Positions 50,770 to 60,994 are shown, counted from the stretch's first letter. The stretch is DNA of 64,000 nt from Planococcus maritimus (GCF_001592825.1 NZ_LTZG01000001.1:868001-932000), one strand, 5' to 3'. Numbers and translations are program-made. The notes: generated from the sequence alone by a model not told the origin.

Positions 50770-51545
50770 GTAGATAGTGAAAGTTTATGTGTCGACTTGT
50801 TCATTGCTTTTCTTTTTGCATCGCTTGGAGAGTCGCTGCCGGGCTTGGGGTTGGCCTTTCACAAGAAGCCGGGAAGAGCGCCCGTCTTCTTGCTTCGGCT
50901 CACCCCTCTGCGCTGGGCAGCTAGGTGATTTTATTGGATGTAGAGTGTTTAGCATGTTCTGCTTCTTTATACAGTTGCCGGCTTGTGGGGGAATCGCTTC
51001 CCGGGACTAGTTTGTGGGTGTTTGAGTGGATAGGGGTTTTGCGCGTTGATGGTCGCTTTATTTGAATAGTCGCTGCCGGGCTTGGGGTTGAGCTTTCAGA
51101 GTAAGCCAAGAAGAACGCTTGTCTTACTCCTTCGCTTCACCCCTCTGCGCTGGGCAGCTTGGAGATTTCATTGCTTGTGGTATGTACCGGCGGATCTGCT
51201 TCTGTATTCAGTTGCCGGCCTGTGGGGGAATCGCTTCCTGGGACGAGCTGGTGAGTGTTTGAGTGGGTAGGCGTTTTGCGCGTTGATGGTCGCTTCATTT
51301 GAATAGTCGCTGCCGGGCTTGGGGTTGAGCTTTCAGAGTAAGCCAAGAAGAACGCTTGTCTTACTCCTTCGCTTCACCCCTCTGCGCTGGGCAGCTTAGA
51401 GATTTCATTGCTTGTGGTATGTACCGGCGGATCTGCTTCTGTATACAGTTGCCGGCTTGTGGGGGAATCGCTTCCTGGGACGAGCTGGTGAGTGTTTGAG
51501 TGGGTAGGCGTTTTGCGCGTTGATGGTTGTTTCATTTGGGTAGCC
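50770..51545. repeat. 237-bp structured tandem repeat, locus A
   Basis: AGTCGCTGCCGGGCTTGG starts at 50831, 51068 and 51305, an exact 237-bp period. Copies 2 and 3 are nearly identical and copy 1 is diverged. Each unit has a hairpin module (GCTGCC ... AGTAAG ... CTTACT ... GGCAGC, with GGGTTGAGC facing GCTTCACCC) and a second module GCCGGCTTGTGGGGGAATCG. Short ORFs in it repeat with the units and have no ribosome binding site. The same unit recurs at 60.3 kb. Confidence 0.85.
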
Positions 51546-51752
51546 GCTTCCCTGGTCTTGTGATTGTGGGGATTGCTAATTCTTGGTCATGAAGTTGTGA
51601 TGAGATTTAGTGTTTCTCTGCTCTTGTAGGTGCTAGATTGCTCGGCTTTGTGAATTTAGTGAAACTGATTTGGTTTTCTTTCGTATGTATGATTATGGTA
51701 AAAAATTACACTTAACTTTCGTACCAAAGCCTACTAGCAGAGGAGTTATTGT
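51546..51752. other. Gap after repeats
   Basis: A degraded repeat tail, then AT-rich leader sequence of the M50 gene. AGAGGAG at about 51738 serves its start. Confidence 0.4.
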
Positions 51753-52214
51753 ATGGATTTTTTCACTAATTTTATTGTGATCGCTTTGTTCATCTTTCCT
51801 TTTATCACGCTTATTCATGAGTTGGGGCATGCTTTTTTCTTGAAGTTATCGGGTGGTAAATTACTTGAATTGAGTATTGGGAAGGGCGAAGTTTTATGGA
51901 ACTACAAGCTGTTCTACCTGAGGGTGGCGTATTTTGCAGGAGGGCACGTGGTTGCAAAAGATATTGAAGCTCTGGGGAAGTTCCAGAGGAGTCTTTTCTA
52001 CTTGGGCGGCGTTTTGTTCAATTTGGTCAGCGCGGTAATTTTGGATCTTGCAACGGGCTTTGAGCTTGGGGTTTTTCGAAATTACTTGGATAGCTTCATA
52101 TTCGTTTCTTATTTAACTGTCTTGATTAACCTCCTCCCGATGACGACTATTGTCGGAGATACTGATGGCAAGCAATTGGTTCATCTGTATCGTGAGCTAA
52201 AAGTCGAAGAATAG
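51753..52214 (+). CDS. M50-family (site-2-protease-like) metalloprotease
   Basis: A 153-residue membrane protein. HELGH in FITLIHELGHAFFLKL is the zinc site, and DTDGKQL near the end fits the third-ligand motif (usually xDG). About four helices. The family cleaves transmembrane segments, but this is a minimal version without PDZ; some such proteins have unknown roles. ATG behind AGAGGAG. Confidence 0.8.
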   Translation: MDFFTNFIVIALFIFPFITLIHELGHAFFLKLSGGKLLELSIGKGEVLWNYKLFYLRVAYFAGGHVVAKDIEALGKFQRSLFYLGGVLFNLVSAVILDLATGFELGVFRNYLDSFIFVSYLTVLINLLPMTTIVGDTDGKQLVHLYRELKVEE

Positions 52215-52326
52215 TTTTGTTGGGTCTGGGCGTTTCTGGTGATGATAATGAAGAGCATATTGCAGGTTCCTGTGGATATGCCTTTAGCGTTTTCTTCATG
52301 CTTTTCCACAGTCTTTGCAAAGACGC

Positions 52327-52366
52327 AAAAAATCCCCGACTGCTGAAGCAGCCGAGGATTTTTTAG
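52327..52366. terminator. Bidirectional terminator
   Basis: AAAATCCCCGACTGCT and AGCAGCCGAGGATTTT pair closely, followed by T. Ends the leftward 5'-nucleotidase gene. Confidence 0.85.
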
Positions 52367-52371
52367 TTTGA

Positions 52372-54846
52372 TCAGTCGTGCAAAGCTTTGATGACTTTTG
52401 GTGAAACCACTTGTGTACCGCCTGAAGTGAAGACAGTGCCGTAGTAGTGGGCACGTGTTTCAACTGTTGCGTTCACGGAATCTTTTTTGACTAAAAGCAT
52501 CGGTGCTTCATAAGCTGCAGCGAGTGCGTTTCCAGTCAAAGCATCCGGGAAGTTTTGGCCGTTAGCTGCCAAACCTTCGACAGCGTCTTCAAACAATAGC
52601 TCAGCTACTGCTGCAGACGTCAAGTAACGGTCTGCACCGCTGACACGTGTTGCATCCGGCATTTCATCTGCTACTTCTTCAGAAACGGCTTGAGATCCAC
52701 CGATGATTGTTGTTGTATCGTAGAATTCAAGTTCGTCTGCTGTTGCTGCAGGAATGCGGTCTGGGCGTGTCAATAGAATCGGTTTGTCGTTAACCGCTGC
52801 GTATGAACCAGCAGACAAGGCATCTGGGAAGTTCAAGCCGCTTACAACGACTGCTTCAGTGCCATCTGTATCAAGCTCAGCTGCGATTGCTACTGCTGTA
52901 TCGTAGCGAGTATCGCCGCCAATACGTTCTACATCAAGGTCAAGCTCTTCTAGTTCAGCAAATACATCAGCTGAAACAGCTTTTGTGCCGCCAAGAACGA
53001 TCGCGTTTGTTGCACCAAGGCGTGCGATTTCTTCAGCAACACCTGAAGCAAGTGCGCCAGAGCGCGTCAATAGGATTGGCGCATCGTATTGATCAGCGAG
53101 TGGAGCTGCTGTCAACGCGTCTGCATATTGGTCGCCACGTGCAATGACGACCGTGTCAGCAGATTCCCAACCTTGTTTCGAAACAGCGATTGCTGTTTCG
53201 TAGCGGTTTTCACCTGACAAGCGCACTTGGTTGATGCGGCGCTCTTCGTATGGTTCTACCCCTTCGTCAGCAAAGGATTGTGCGTGCTCTTCGAACATTT
53301 CCCAGTCTGTGAAGCCTGGCTCTGTTACACGGCCTTCGGCATAAGCTTTGCCGAACATTTCGTAGCCGTCGCCGCCTTTAGCAGTGAATGTGTTTGTAGC
53401 GACTGTATACGTTTCTGCCAAATCCAATTCGTCGTAGTTCTCATCACCTGTATCGACGAAGACGGATAAGACGCGTTCTCCTACTGGCGCTTTGCCGTCA
53501 TAGTTGAAGAACATGCCCGATACGTGCAGGAATCCGCCGTTTTCTTTCGGATACTCACGGACGCTGTGCTCAAGTGCATCTTTGATTTCCTGGCCAGTGA
53601 CTTCCATGATGGCTAGAGCGTTGCCGAATGGCAAGACTGTCAATACTTCACCATAAGTGATTGGCCCTTCGTCGATGGAAGCACGGATGCCGCCGCCATT
53701 TTGAAGCGCAATTGTCGTTTCAGGATTGATTGTTTTTGCTTTTGCGAGCATGCCATCAGTGATGAAGTTTCCAAGATTTGTTTCACTCAAGCGAATACCG
53801 AACTCTCCACGCGTACCATTTAGGAAGACGTTCGCTTCAACGCCAATTTCTTCTTTTTTCAGTTCATCAATTTCTTCTTTATATGGCGCTAGGGCTTCAA
53901 CTGCTCCAGTATCTTCTGCTACTTCTGAATCATTGCCAGTGTCATGTAATTCTCCGTTGAACTCAGTAACATTCCCTTCTTCATCGAATGTTACATCAAG
54001 CTGTCCAAGGAATTTGCCATATTCGTTTGCTTGAACAATGATGGTATCCTTTACTTGCTGAGGTGGCAAGATCTTCGTATGTGTATGTCCACCGACGATA
54101 ACATCAATGCCATCGACTTCCGTCGCAAGTGTACGGTCGTTGTCGATCGCTGCATTATCGTCGTAGCCGATATGTGTCAAAGCAACGATTTTATTGACGC
54201 CTTGGTCCTCGAACCAAGTCACTGCTTCTTCTGCAGCCTCAAGATAATCCGTAAATTCTACATCTACTGGGCTTGAGATGTCTGCTGTTTCAGCAGTGGT
54301 CAAACCGAAGATCCCGACTTCCTCGCCATTCACTTCTTGTACGACACCGCTATAGATTTGGCCATTGGCAGCTGTTTTGGTGAAAGCGTCTCCAGCTACA
54401 AGCGGTGACATCTTGTCATCTTTCGAGAAGTCCACGTTAGCCCCAAGCATTGGGAAGTCTGCATTTCCAACAAACTCAGCAAGTGCTCCGTGCCCATCTG
54501 CACTAGATCCCAAGTCGAATTCGTGGTTTCCGAATACCATGGCGTCATAGCCCATGTAGTTCATGAGTTCTAAATCTGCTTGCCCCTGGAACGAGTTGAA
54601 ATACAGTGTTCCTGAGAAGACATCGCCTGCATCAAGCAATAGGTTGTTCGCATTCTCCGCTCGCAATTGCTTAACCAAAGTTGCGCGTTTCGGCGCATTG
54701 TCAAGGTTTGCGTGCGTGTCATTCGTGTGCATGATCGTTAACTCGAAATCGCCTTCAGCTGCGTCCGCTTGTTGCGAATCGTAAATCCCAACGACTGTTA
54801 AAGCCAGTGTCGTCGCCATTACAGAAGTGAAAATCTTTTTCGGCAT
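52372..54846 (-). CDS. CWB2-anchored 5'-nucleotidase
   Basis: 824 residues with signal peptide (VMATTLALTVVGIYDSQQADA). A calcineurin-type phosphoesterase domain (IMHTNDTHANLD at 38-49, LLDAGDVFSG, VFGNHEFDLG, VIVGGHTHTKI) and a 5'-nucleotidase C-terminal domain (LQNGGGIRASIDEGPITYGE) are followed by three CWB2 repeats from about residue 553 (RLSGENRYETAIAVS, RIGGDTRYDTAVAIA, RVSGADRYLTSAAVA). It hydrolyses extracellular nucleotides and binds non-covalently to wall polymer through CWB2. ATG with AGGATGG upstream. Confidence 0.92.
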   Translation of the reverse strand: MPKKIFTSVMATTLALTVVGIYDSQQADAAEGDFELTIMHTNDTHANLDNAPKRATLVKQLRAENANNLLLDAGDVFSGTLYFNSFQGQADLELMNYMGYDAMVFGNHEFDLGSSADGHGALAEFVGNADFPMLGANVDFSKDDKMSPLVAGDAFTKTAANGQIYSGVVQEVNGEEVGIFGLTTAETADISSPVDVEFTDYLEAAEEAVTWFEDQGVNKIVALTHIGYDDNAAIDNDRTLATEVDGIDVIVGGHTHTKILPPQQVKDTIIVQANEYGKFLGQLDVTFDEEGNVTEFNGELHDTGNDSEVAEDTGAVEALAPYKEEIDELKKEEIGVEANVFLNGTRGEFGIRLSETNLGNFITDGMLAKAKTINPETTIALQNGGGIRASIDEGPITYGEVLTVLPFGNALAIMEVTGQEIKDALEHSVREYPKENGGFLHVSGMFFNYDGKAPVGERVLSVFVDTGDENYDELDLAETYTVATNTFTAKGGDGYEMFGKAYAEGRVTEPGFTDWEMFEEHAQSFADEGVEPYEERRINQVRLSGENRYETAIAVSKQGWESADTVVIARGDQYADALTAAPLADQYDAPILLTRSGALASGVAEEIARLGATNAIVLGGTKAVSADVFAELEELDLDVERIGGDTRYDTAVAIAAELDTDGTEAVVVSGLNFPDALSAGSYAAVNDKPILLTRPDRIPAATADELEFYDTTTIIGGSQAVSEEVADEMPDATRVSGADRYLTSAAVAELLFEDAVEGLAANGQNFPDALTGNALAAAYEAPMLLVKKDSVNATVETRAHYYGTVFTSGGTQVVSPKVIKALHD

Positions 54847-54984
54847 TTGTACACCATCCTATCAATTTTTTTGACGAACGTCTCTCAGGGCTGTATCTTT
54901 CAGACTATGTATCAAGACGTTTGTCCCTATTACCCATAATACTACAAAAGATTTCGAAGGTAAGTAAAATTTTGATAAATATTT

Positions 54985-54998
54985 CGATAACGCTTACA
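54985..54998. promoter_or_regulatory. cre-like site upstream of the 5'-nucleotidase gene
   Basis: Read leftward TGTAAGCGTTATCG matches cre TGWAANCGNTNWCA at 13 of 14 positions. It lies about 140 bp upstream of the start, above a plausible TATTAT -10 near 54940. Confidence 0.5.
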
Positions 54999-55150
54999 TT
55001 TTTTCTTTTTTGTCAGAAATCTCTTGCCAAAATTCCATAATAAGGATTTCAAACTGCTTCGGACTGACGATCGTCTGTTATATATCTACCTCAGTTGGAG
55101 GTGTTTCTTCTACATATATATATATATGGGATTTACTTCTCATGAGCGAA

Positions 55151-55183
55151 AATATTAAAACGGAGCGCCCGAAGGCACCCCGT
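55151..55183 (-). terminator. Terminator of the S8 protease gene
   Basis: GGGGTGCC-TTCG-GGCGCTCC stem with a UUCG-type loop, followed leftward by GTTTTAATATTTT. Confidence 0.75.
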
Positions 55184-55194
55184 CTTCACTTATC

Positions 55195-58100
55195 TTATTT
55201 GTTGTTCAAGTACTCGTCCAATTGCTTCAAGATGTCATCGGATACGGCTTGTGATCCACCGATCACTTTCACGTACTCAACGCCATTCTTCTGCAAGTGT
55301 TCGCCAAGTTCTTTAGGTACGGATTTACCTACCAAGTAGACGCCAGTGTCGTCTTTCGCTGCCAGCGCGCCGCCTGCTAGAGCATCCGCATAAGACTTGC
55401 CTGTTGCGACATAAACTGTATCTGTTGGGCTGCCGAAGTATTTCGCCACTTCAAGTGAAGTTTTGTAACGATCCGCGCCACTGATACGGAACGAGTTCGG
55501 AAGCTCAGAAGCTGCCTGCTCGCTGATCGCGCCAGTTCCACCGATGATCAAGCTGTTTTCCACGCCTAGTTTCACCAATGCCGCTTTTGTTGCGTTCGGC
55601 ACTGAATCTGTACGGGAAAGCAAGATTGGTGTTCCTTCAGATCCAGCATAGCTAGCTACGCTTAGAGCATCCGGGAAGTTTGTTCCGCTAACGACGATTG
55701 CTGATTCGGATTTACCAAATTTCTCAGCAATTTTCGCAGCTGTTTCAAAACGGTCTGCGCCGCTGATGCGTTCTACTGTGATGCCGTCAGATTTCAATTG
55801 CTTAACGACAGCGTCAGAGATTGCGCCAGTTCCACCAAGAACGTGGACTTTTTTCGCGCCGAGGCGTTTGATTTCTTCATATGTGTCAGCTGGCAATTTC
55901 GCCGTGCGAGACAATAGAAGCGGTGCATCATGCATCTTCGCAAGCGGTACGCCAGCTAGTGCATCTGCATAGTTATCGCCACGTGCTAGAACGACTGTAT
56001 CGGAAGATTCCCAGCCCTCTTGGCTCAACTCAACTGCAGTGATGTAGCGGTCTGCGCCTGAAATGCGCTCTGCGCGAAGTTCAGATTCAGAACGGTCAAT
56101 CTTCACTTCTTTTTCAACTTTGTTGCCAGCGCCATCTTCAGCGACCACCATGAACGAATTCATGCCATCTACCAAATCGACTTTCGCTGTTACCGTGTTG
56201 CTGATTGGGTCAGCAATCTTGATTTCATCGAACACGTCTTGGTTGTAAAGGACATCTCCATCAAGTGATAGTTTCACTAGGTTAAAGTTGTCTTTCACCG
56301 TAATTTCGAATTCGACAGAATCTTGATCTTGATCCACTACGCTTGGAGCATCAATGGCAAGTGTCGGGTTCACCGTATCCACATAAATTGGGCGGATGAT
56401 TGACGACGTGTTGCCATTGTAATCAGTCGCTTCGAATTTCACTTCTTGGCGTCCAGTTTCAAGTTCGATCGTTGTATCGAATTCAAACCCTCTCTCCGAT
56501 TCCGTAACTGCGATTTCTTTGCCGTTCACTTTCAAAGTCTTCAAGTTTTCTTCAACAACGTACCCTTTGACCGGTACCTTGTTTGTGTTATATAGCTTAA
56601 GCGGTTCTGGGCCATCTTCATTTACATAGATGACTGGTTTCACTGAGTCATCTGCATTCGACATTGCATAACCTGCGTTATAAGCATGGTCATAAACGAT
56701 GATTTCAATCTTGTCAGCATCTTCAGCATTCAAGTCAAACTCATCAAGGTCGATAACTGTTTCATCAGCATCAAAGTACCCTTTTTCACCAGGCAAGCGC
56801 TTGTCATCTACATTGATAGAGAAGAATGCAGCGCCAACACCAACATCAGAAAGAGTTACTTCCAACGTGTTATCTTTTTCATTTACGTTCACAACAGCTT
56901 CTGGTGCGACTGTATCGATGTAAACCGGCAAAGTCTTGCTCTGCCATTGTGCATCTTCATAGTCGACTTTCGCTTTCAATTCGTAATCATACAATCCGTC
57001 TGCTGTTACTTTGCCTTTGACTTTACCGTCCCAAGCACGCGAACCGTTATAGCTGAAGTAAGAACCTCGGCCGCCGTCAAAGTAGTTTTTGCGGACGTCT
57101 TTTTCAGTGTTTACAGTGCGAAGTTTTTTGCCTGCTGCATTCCAGACATTTGTCTGAAGTTCATCGGCATTACGCAGCAATGTTGGAATACCATTGATGG
57201 AATCGTTCAAGCCATCGTTGTTTGGAGATACCGGATAAACCAGTTTTCCATCCACTTCAACCAAGTCCATGAAACCAAAACCGTCGTATGCTTCTTCAAT
57301 ACCACCCGACTCTAGATAGTCTTCATAGAATTTCGGTTCATCTTTTTCTTCAACGCCGAAGGAATCAAGGATGTCCGGACGATCCCATTCACCGTAGAAG
57401 CTGATGTATGGCAAGACCAGGTCAGGGTTGGCTGAACCTTCTTCAGCCATCAATTTCACAAAGCCTTCAACGAAGACATCTTCTTCAAGAGCTTTCGTGA
57501 TTTCTTTGCCATCTTTATCAAGTCCAGGCACTTGTCCTGCACTGATATCGATTGTAACGGTCACATCAGTCGTACCATTTGCCGGTACAGTCACTGTTTT
57601 AGGAGCTGTTACTTTTGCTCCTTGAAGTGCGCCTGATTTCAACAAGTTAGATGTTACGTCGCCATCTTCTTGGAACATATCCACAAGAACGGATGTGTCG
57701 ACTGAGTACGTCGCCGCTTCGTCAGACATGTTTTCAGCTGTCAATGTGAAAGTAAAGGAATCTTCCGTGAAGTCTTTAACGTTCACTTTCGCTTCGTTTG
57801 TTGATTTCTCAGTCAAGATGACTGGCGTTGTAACAGCGCCGTTCAACTGCATCATACCTGCGCCTTGACGACGAGGAGAAATGGTATCGCCTGATTTGCC
57901 ATGCGTGATATCTGCTGTGTTCAGCATCAATACTTTCGCTAGGCGAGTACGTTCTTCAACAGATAGGTTTTTGTACTCGTCATGGTTTTTCAAATATTGC
58001 TGAACGAGTGCCGCGCCGCCTGCAACGTGTGGAGCTGCCATCGACGTTCCGCTCATGACGCCGTATTTGTCGTTTTCAAGCGTTGACAAGATGTTTCCGC

Positions 58101-59865
58101 CTGGTGCAGACAATTCCGGTTTGAACTCAAGGTCCGGTGTTACGCCCCATGAAGTGAAGTCTGTCGCACGGCCTACTTCAGGTCCTTCTTCTACGTTCGT
58201 TTGTTCTACGTCAGCATCTAGTTCGCCATCTTCAGCAAGCGCCGCTTCAAGTGCTGCACCATCTTGTTTAGTGATCTTCATGAATGGGATATCCCAGCCG
58301 CCTTGGTCTTTGTAGAATACTGGATTATCTGTGTTATACACGATAATACCAATCGCTCCAGCTGCCGCTGCCCATTTCGTTTTATCAGCAAAAGCATAAG
58401 CGCCACGTTCGACGACTACGACTTTGCCTTCTACGTCAATGCCTTCATAGTCTGCCGCCGCGCCTAACGCGTCTGGCTTGCCAGATAGTTCTTTCAAGGA
58501 AACAACTTCAAAATCGCTGCCAGCTGTTTTGAAATCCAACCAGTCATCTACGCCAAATCCTTCTACTGAGAAATCAGCGAATTCCACTTCGTGTGTGTAG
58601 TGATTGACGAGATTTCCTGTAGCTGCTACTTGGATTGTATCTTTGTTCAATCCAGGAGATCCGACTAGACCGTAGTCCGGGTTGTCGTAATGCGGGTTGT
58701 CGTAGCCATAACCGATGTGGCCAGAGTTACCAGCTGAGACAGCTGATACGATCCCGTTGTTTACAGCGTTTGTGATCGCTTTGTCTTCTGCGCTATCTGC
58801 ATCGTAGAACGAAGAAGTAGAGCCTAGGCTCATGTTCAAAACGTCTGCGCCAAGTTTCACTGCATCGTCGATTGCTGCCAAGTAGACATCAGAGAATGTC
58901 GATGGGAAGTTGACGTCATTCGAGAACACTTTCATGCCCAAGATTTGTGATTCAGGTGCTACGCCCTTCAAGCCGCCTTTGCTTTCGTCGCCGTTAGCGC
59001 CGACCGTACCTGCAACGTGCATGCCGTGCATGGAAGCGCCTGGGCCGTCATCTTGAATTTCGTTGTTTTTATCGTAGTAGTTGTATGCATAAGGAACTTT
59101 GACGTTTTGGTAAGCGCCTTTTAGTCCGTCTTTCGATACAAGCCCTTCAACGTCTGATTTCGTCAAGTCAACTTTCGAATCATCCGTAATGTTGAAGTCT
59201 TTGTGATCTGGGTCAACTCCTGTATCGATGACCGCTACGACCATTCCTTCACCTTGGAATTTGCTGTCAGCCCATACTTGACGAGACTGGATAAAGTCGT
59301 GGCTTGTTGTCATTTCCGGCGTCGCTTCTGGTCTTTCGTATTCGTTAGCAATGTAAACATTCTTAACGTTTGGCAATTCTTTGATTTTTTCAACGTCGCT
59401 GAATTTCACCATGCCGCTGAATCCATTAAAGGCCGTTGTATATTCGTATTGAGAGTTCAACTCTACACCTTTAGAAGAAATGGTTTTCTTCACATTTGCA
59501 TGCGCTTTCACTAGTTGAGCTTCAATTTTTTCTTTTTCTGCCTTAGCAAGTGTTTTGTATTGGACACCTTGAGCAGATGCCACTTCAACTGCTGATTGGC
59601 CTTCAACTTCAACAATGACACGAACTTCTTTGTTCGGATCCAGTGCATCTTTTTGAACCATCTCAGTATTTTCTTTTTTCTTAAGCTGCTTGATCAACTC
59701 CGCTTTGTCGTTGGAAAGAACGTTGATTGCCTGCAAATCCTTTTCATTGGCTGACTCTTTATCGCCAGATGTAGCGCTTGCAGTCATCATCCCGTTACTT
59801 GCAACTAAACCTGCGATCATGGCAACAGATACAAACTTTTTCCAAGTCTTTGAACCGTTTTGCAC
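55195..59865 (-). CDS. CWB2-anchored S8 (subtilisin) surface protease
   Basis: 1556 residues. Signal peptide, an I9 inhibitor-type prodomain (about 80-170), then a subtilisin domain with Asp214 (VIDTGVDPDH), His280 (HGMHVAGT), Asn380 (SAGNSG) and Ser608 (GTSMAAPH), and a protease-associated insert near 455-560. Fn3-like and Ig-like domains follow (about 700-1270), then three CWB2 repeats (RISGADRYITAVELS, RISGADRFETAAKIA, RISGADRYKTSLEVA). It resembles Vpr/lactocepin-type wall proteases but uses CWB2 rather than SLH or LPXTG. GTG start behind GGGGAGG. Confidence 0.94.
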   Translation of the reverse strand: MQNGSKTWKKFVSVAMIAGLVASNGMMTASATSGDKESANEKDLQAINVLSNDKAELIKQLKKKENTEMVQKDALDPNKEVRVIVEVEGQSAVEVASAQGVQYKTLAKAEKEKIEAQLVKAHANVKKTISSKGVELNSQYEYTTAFNGFSGMVKFSDVEKIKELPNVKNVYIANEYERPEATPEMTTSHDFIQSRQVWADSKFQGEGMVVAVIDTGVDPDHKDFNITDDSKVDLTKSDVEGLVSKDGLKGAYQNVKVPYAYNYYDKNNEIQDDGPGASMHGMHVAGTVGANGDESKGGLKGVAPESQILGMKVFSNDVNFPSTFSDVYLAAIDDAVKLGADVLNMSLGSTSSFYDADSAEDKAITNAVNNGIVSAVSAGNSGHIGYGYDNPHYDNPDYGLVGSPGLNKDTIQVAATGNLVNHYTHEVEFADFSVEGFGVDDWLDFKTAGSDFEVVSLKELSGKPDALGAAADYEGIDVEGKVVVVERGAYAFADKTKWAAAAGAIGIIVYNTDNPVFYKDQGGWDIPFMKITKQDGAALEAALAEDGELDADVEQTNVEEGPEVGRATDFTSWGVTPDLEFKPELSAPGGNILSTLENDKYGVMSGTSMAAPHVAGGAALVQQYLKNHDEYKNLSVEERTRLAKVLMLNTADITHGKSGDTISPRRQGAGMMQLNGAVTTPVILTEKSTNEAKVNVKDFTEDSFTFTLTAENMSDEAATYSVDTSVLVDMFQEDGDVTSNLLKSGALQGAKVTAPKTVTVPANGTTDVTVTIDISAGQVPGLDKDGKEITKALEEDVFVEGFVKLMAEEGSANPDLVLPYISFYGEWDRPDILDSFGVEEKDEPKFYEDYLESGGIEEAYDGFGFMDLVEVDGKLVYPVSPNNDGLNDSINGIPTLLRNADELQTNVWNAAGKKLRTVNTEKDVRKNYFDGGRGSYFSYNGSRAWDGKVKGKVTADGLYDYELKAKVDYEDAQWQSKTLPVYIDTVAPEAVVNVNEKDNTLEVTLSDVGVGAAFFSINVDDKRLPGEKGYFDADETVIDLDEFDLNAEDADKIEIIVYDHAYNAGYAMSNADDSVKPVIYVNEDGPEPLKLYNTNKVPVKGYVVEENLKTLKVNGKEIAVTESERGFEFDTTIELETGRQEVKFEATDYNGNTSSIIRPIYVDTVNPTLAIDAPSVVDQDQDSVEFEITVKDNFNLVKLSLDGDVLYNQDVFDEIKIADPISNTVTAKVDLVDGMNSFMVVAEDGAGNKVEKEVKIDRSESELRAERISGADRYITAVELSQEGWESSDTVVLARGDNYADALAGVPLAKMHDAPLLLSRTAKLPADTYEEIKRLGAKKVHVLGGTGAISDAVVKQLKSDGITVERISGADRFETAAKIAEKFGKSESAIVVSGTNFPDALSVASYAGSEGTPILLSRTDSVPNATKAALVKLGVENSLIIGGTGAISEQAASELPNSFRISGADRYKTSLEVAKYFGSPTDTVYVATGKSYADALAGGALAAKDDTGVYLVGKSVPKELGEHLQKNGVEYVKVIGGSQAVSDDILKQLDEYLNNK

Positions 59866-60289
59866 GATGTAGCCTCCCCTAATGTGTTTTTTCGAGGAAA
59901 TTCGAAAGATATGTATGTTTCCAACTTCTGTATGTATTTCCTCACAAATAAAATAGTAACAATAGTCTTATAATTATGTCAATATGTTATTTGAATATTC
60001 TTGTGAATTGAATTAATGGAATTTAATAGAAATCACATAAGTATAAAAGATGAGTAATCGGACAATATATTCCTGCGAATTGCATGTGCTGAAGGAACCT
60101 TTTCGCAGAAACAAATTTTCGGTTTCCGAATCATATTAGGTATTTAGAATTATAAAAAGAGTATTTTGATCTTTATTTTTTTATACTTCGAAACCCACTA
60201 GGTATAAACGACCTTTTTTCTAACAGATTCAGATTTTGGGATTTTTTTAATGAAATTAGTGAGCTGTTGTTATCATTTATTGGGTTTTC
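59866..60289. other. Gene-free AT-rich leader region
   Basis: Very AT-rich DNA upstream of the S8 protease. It must hold its promoter, but no single -35/-10 pair stands out. No supported ORF. Confidence 0.45.
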
Positions 60290-60885
60290 GAAACAAGTAG
60301 TGAGGGTTTGCTTTTCGGCTTGTTCGTTGTTTCTCTTTTTGTTTCAGCTGGATAGTCGCCGCCGGGCTTGGGGTTGAGCTTTCGTAGTAAGCCAAGAAGA
60401 ACGCTTGTCTTACTACTTCGCTTCACCCCTCTGCGCTGGGCGGCTGGATGATTTCATTGATTTTGGTTTGTATAAGTGGATCTGCTTCTTTATTCAGTTG
60501 CCGACTTATGGGGGAATCGCTTCTTGGGTTGGGTAGGGTCTGCAGATAGTGAGATGTTCCGTGTTGGCTTGTTCATTTCTTTTCTTTTTGCTTCAGCGGT
60601 ATAGTCGCCGCCGGGCTTGGGGTTGAGCTTTCGTAGTAAGCCAAGAAGAACGCTTGTCTTACTCCTTCGCTTCACCCCTCTGCGCTGGGCAGCTGAGGGA
60701 TTTCATTGGGAGTTGAGTGTTTAGTCGAATCTGCTTCTTTAGTTTGTTGCCAGCTTGTGGGGAAATCGCTTCCCGAGTTGAGCATGTAGGAAGCTAGTGG
60801 GATTTCATTGATTTTGGTTTGTATAAGTGATCTGCTTCTTTATTCAGTTGCCGGCTTGTGGGGGAATCGCTTCTTGTTAAAAGAG
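60290..60885. repeat. 249-bp structured tandem repeat, locus B
   Basis: AGTCGCCGCCGGGCTTGG occurs at 60354 and 60603 (249-bp period) in the same orientation as locus A. The hairpin arms GGGTTGAGC, AAGCCAAGAAGAACGCTTGT and GCTTCACCCCTCTGCGCTGG are unchanged between loci. A third, truncated copy (about 60781-60885) keeps only the GTTGCCGGCTTGTGGGGG module. Linker sequences differ more than the hairpin module. Confidence 0.83.
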
Positions 60886-60951
60886 AGCTGGAAGTTATAA
60901 GCTACAGCGTGAATCGTTTTACTAATTGCTGTTATTTCATTCGCGTCAAAA

Positions 60952-60990
60952 AAAGAACCATCCGCCAAGTGAAGTAGCGGATGGTTTTTC
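60952..60990 (-). terminator. Terminator of the lipoprotein gene
   Basis: AACCATCCGC pairs with GCGGATGGTT, followed leftward by CTTTTTTTG. Confidence 0.87.
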
Positions 60991-60994
60991 ATTT

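Noticed and set aside
51137..51346. Serine/proline/threonine-rich leftward ORFs (MAYSESSTPSPAATIQ type)
   Set aside because: They recur at 50921 and 51137 only because the 237-bp unit repeats; no ribosome binding site and no plausible protein.
50770..51545. CRISPR array
   Set aside because: Units are 237 bp with no short repeat/unique-spacer alternation and no cas genes are present.
60490..60675. 61-residue leftward ORF in the second array
   Set aside because: It is the antisense of the structured repeat and not kept in the other copies in the same frame.
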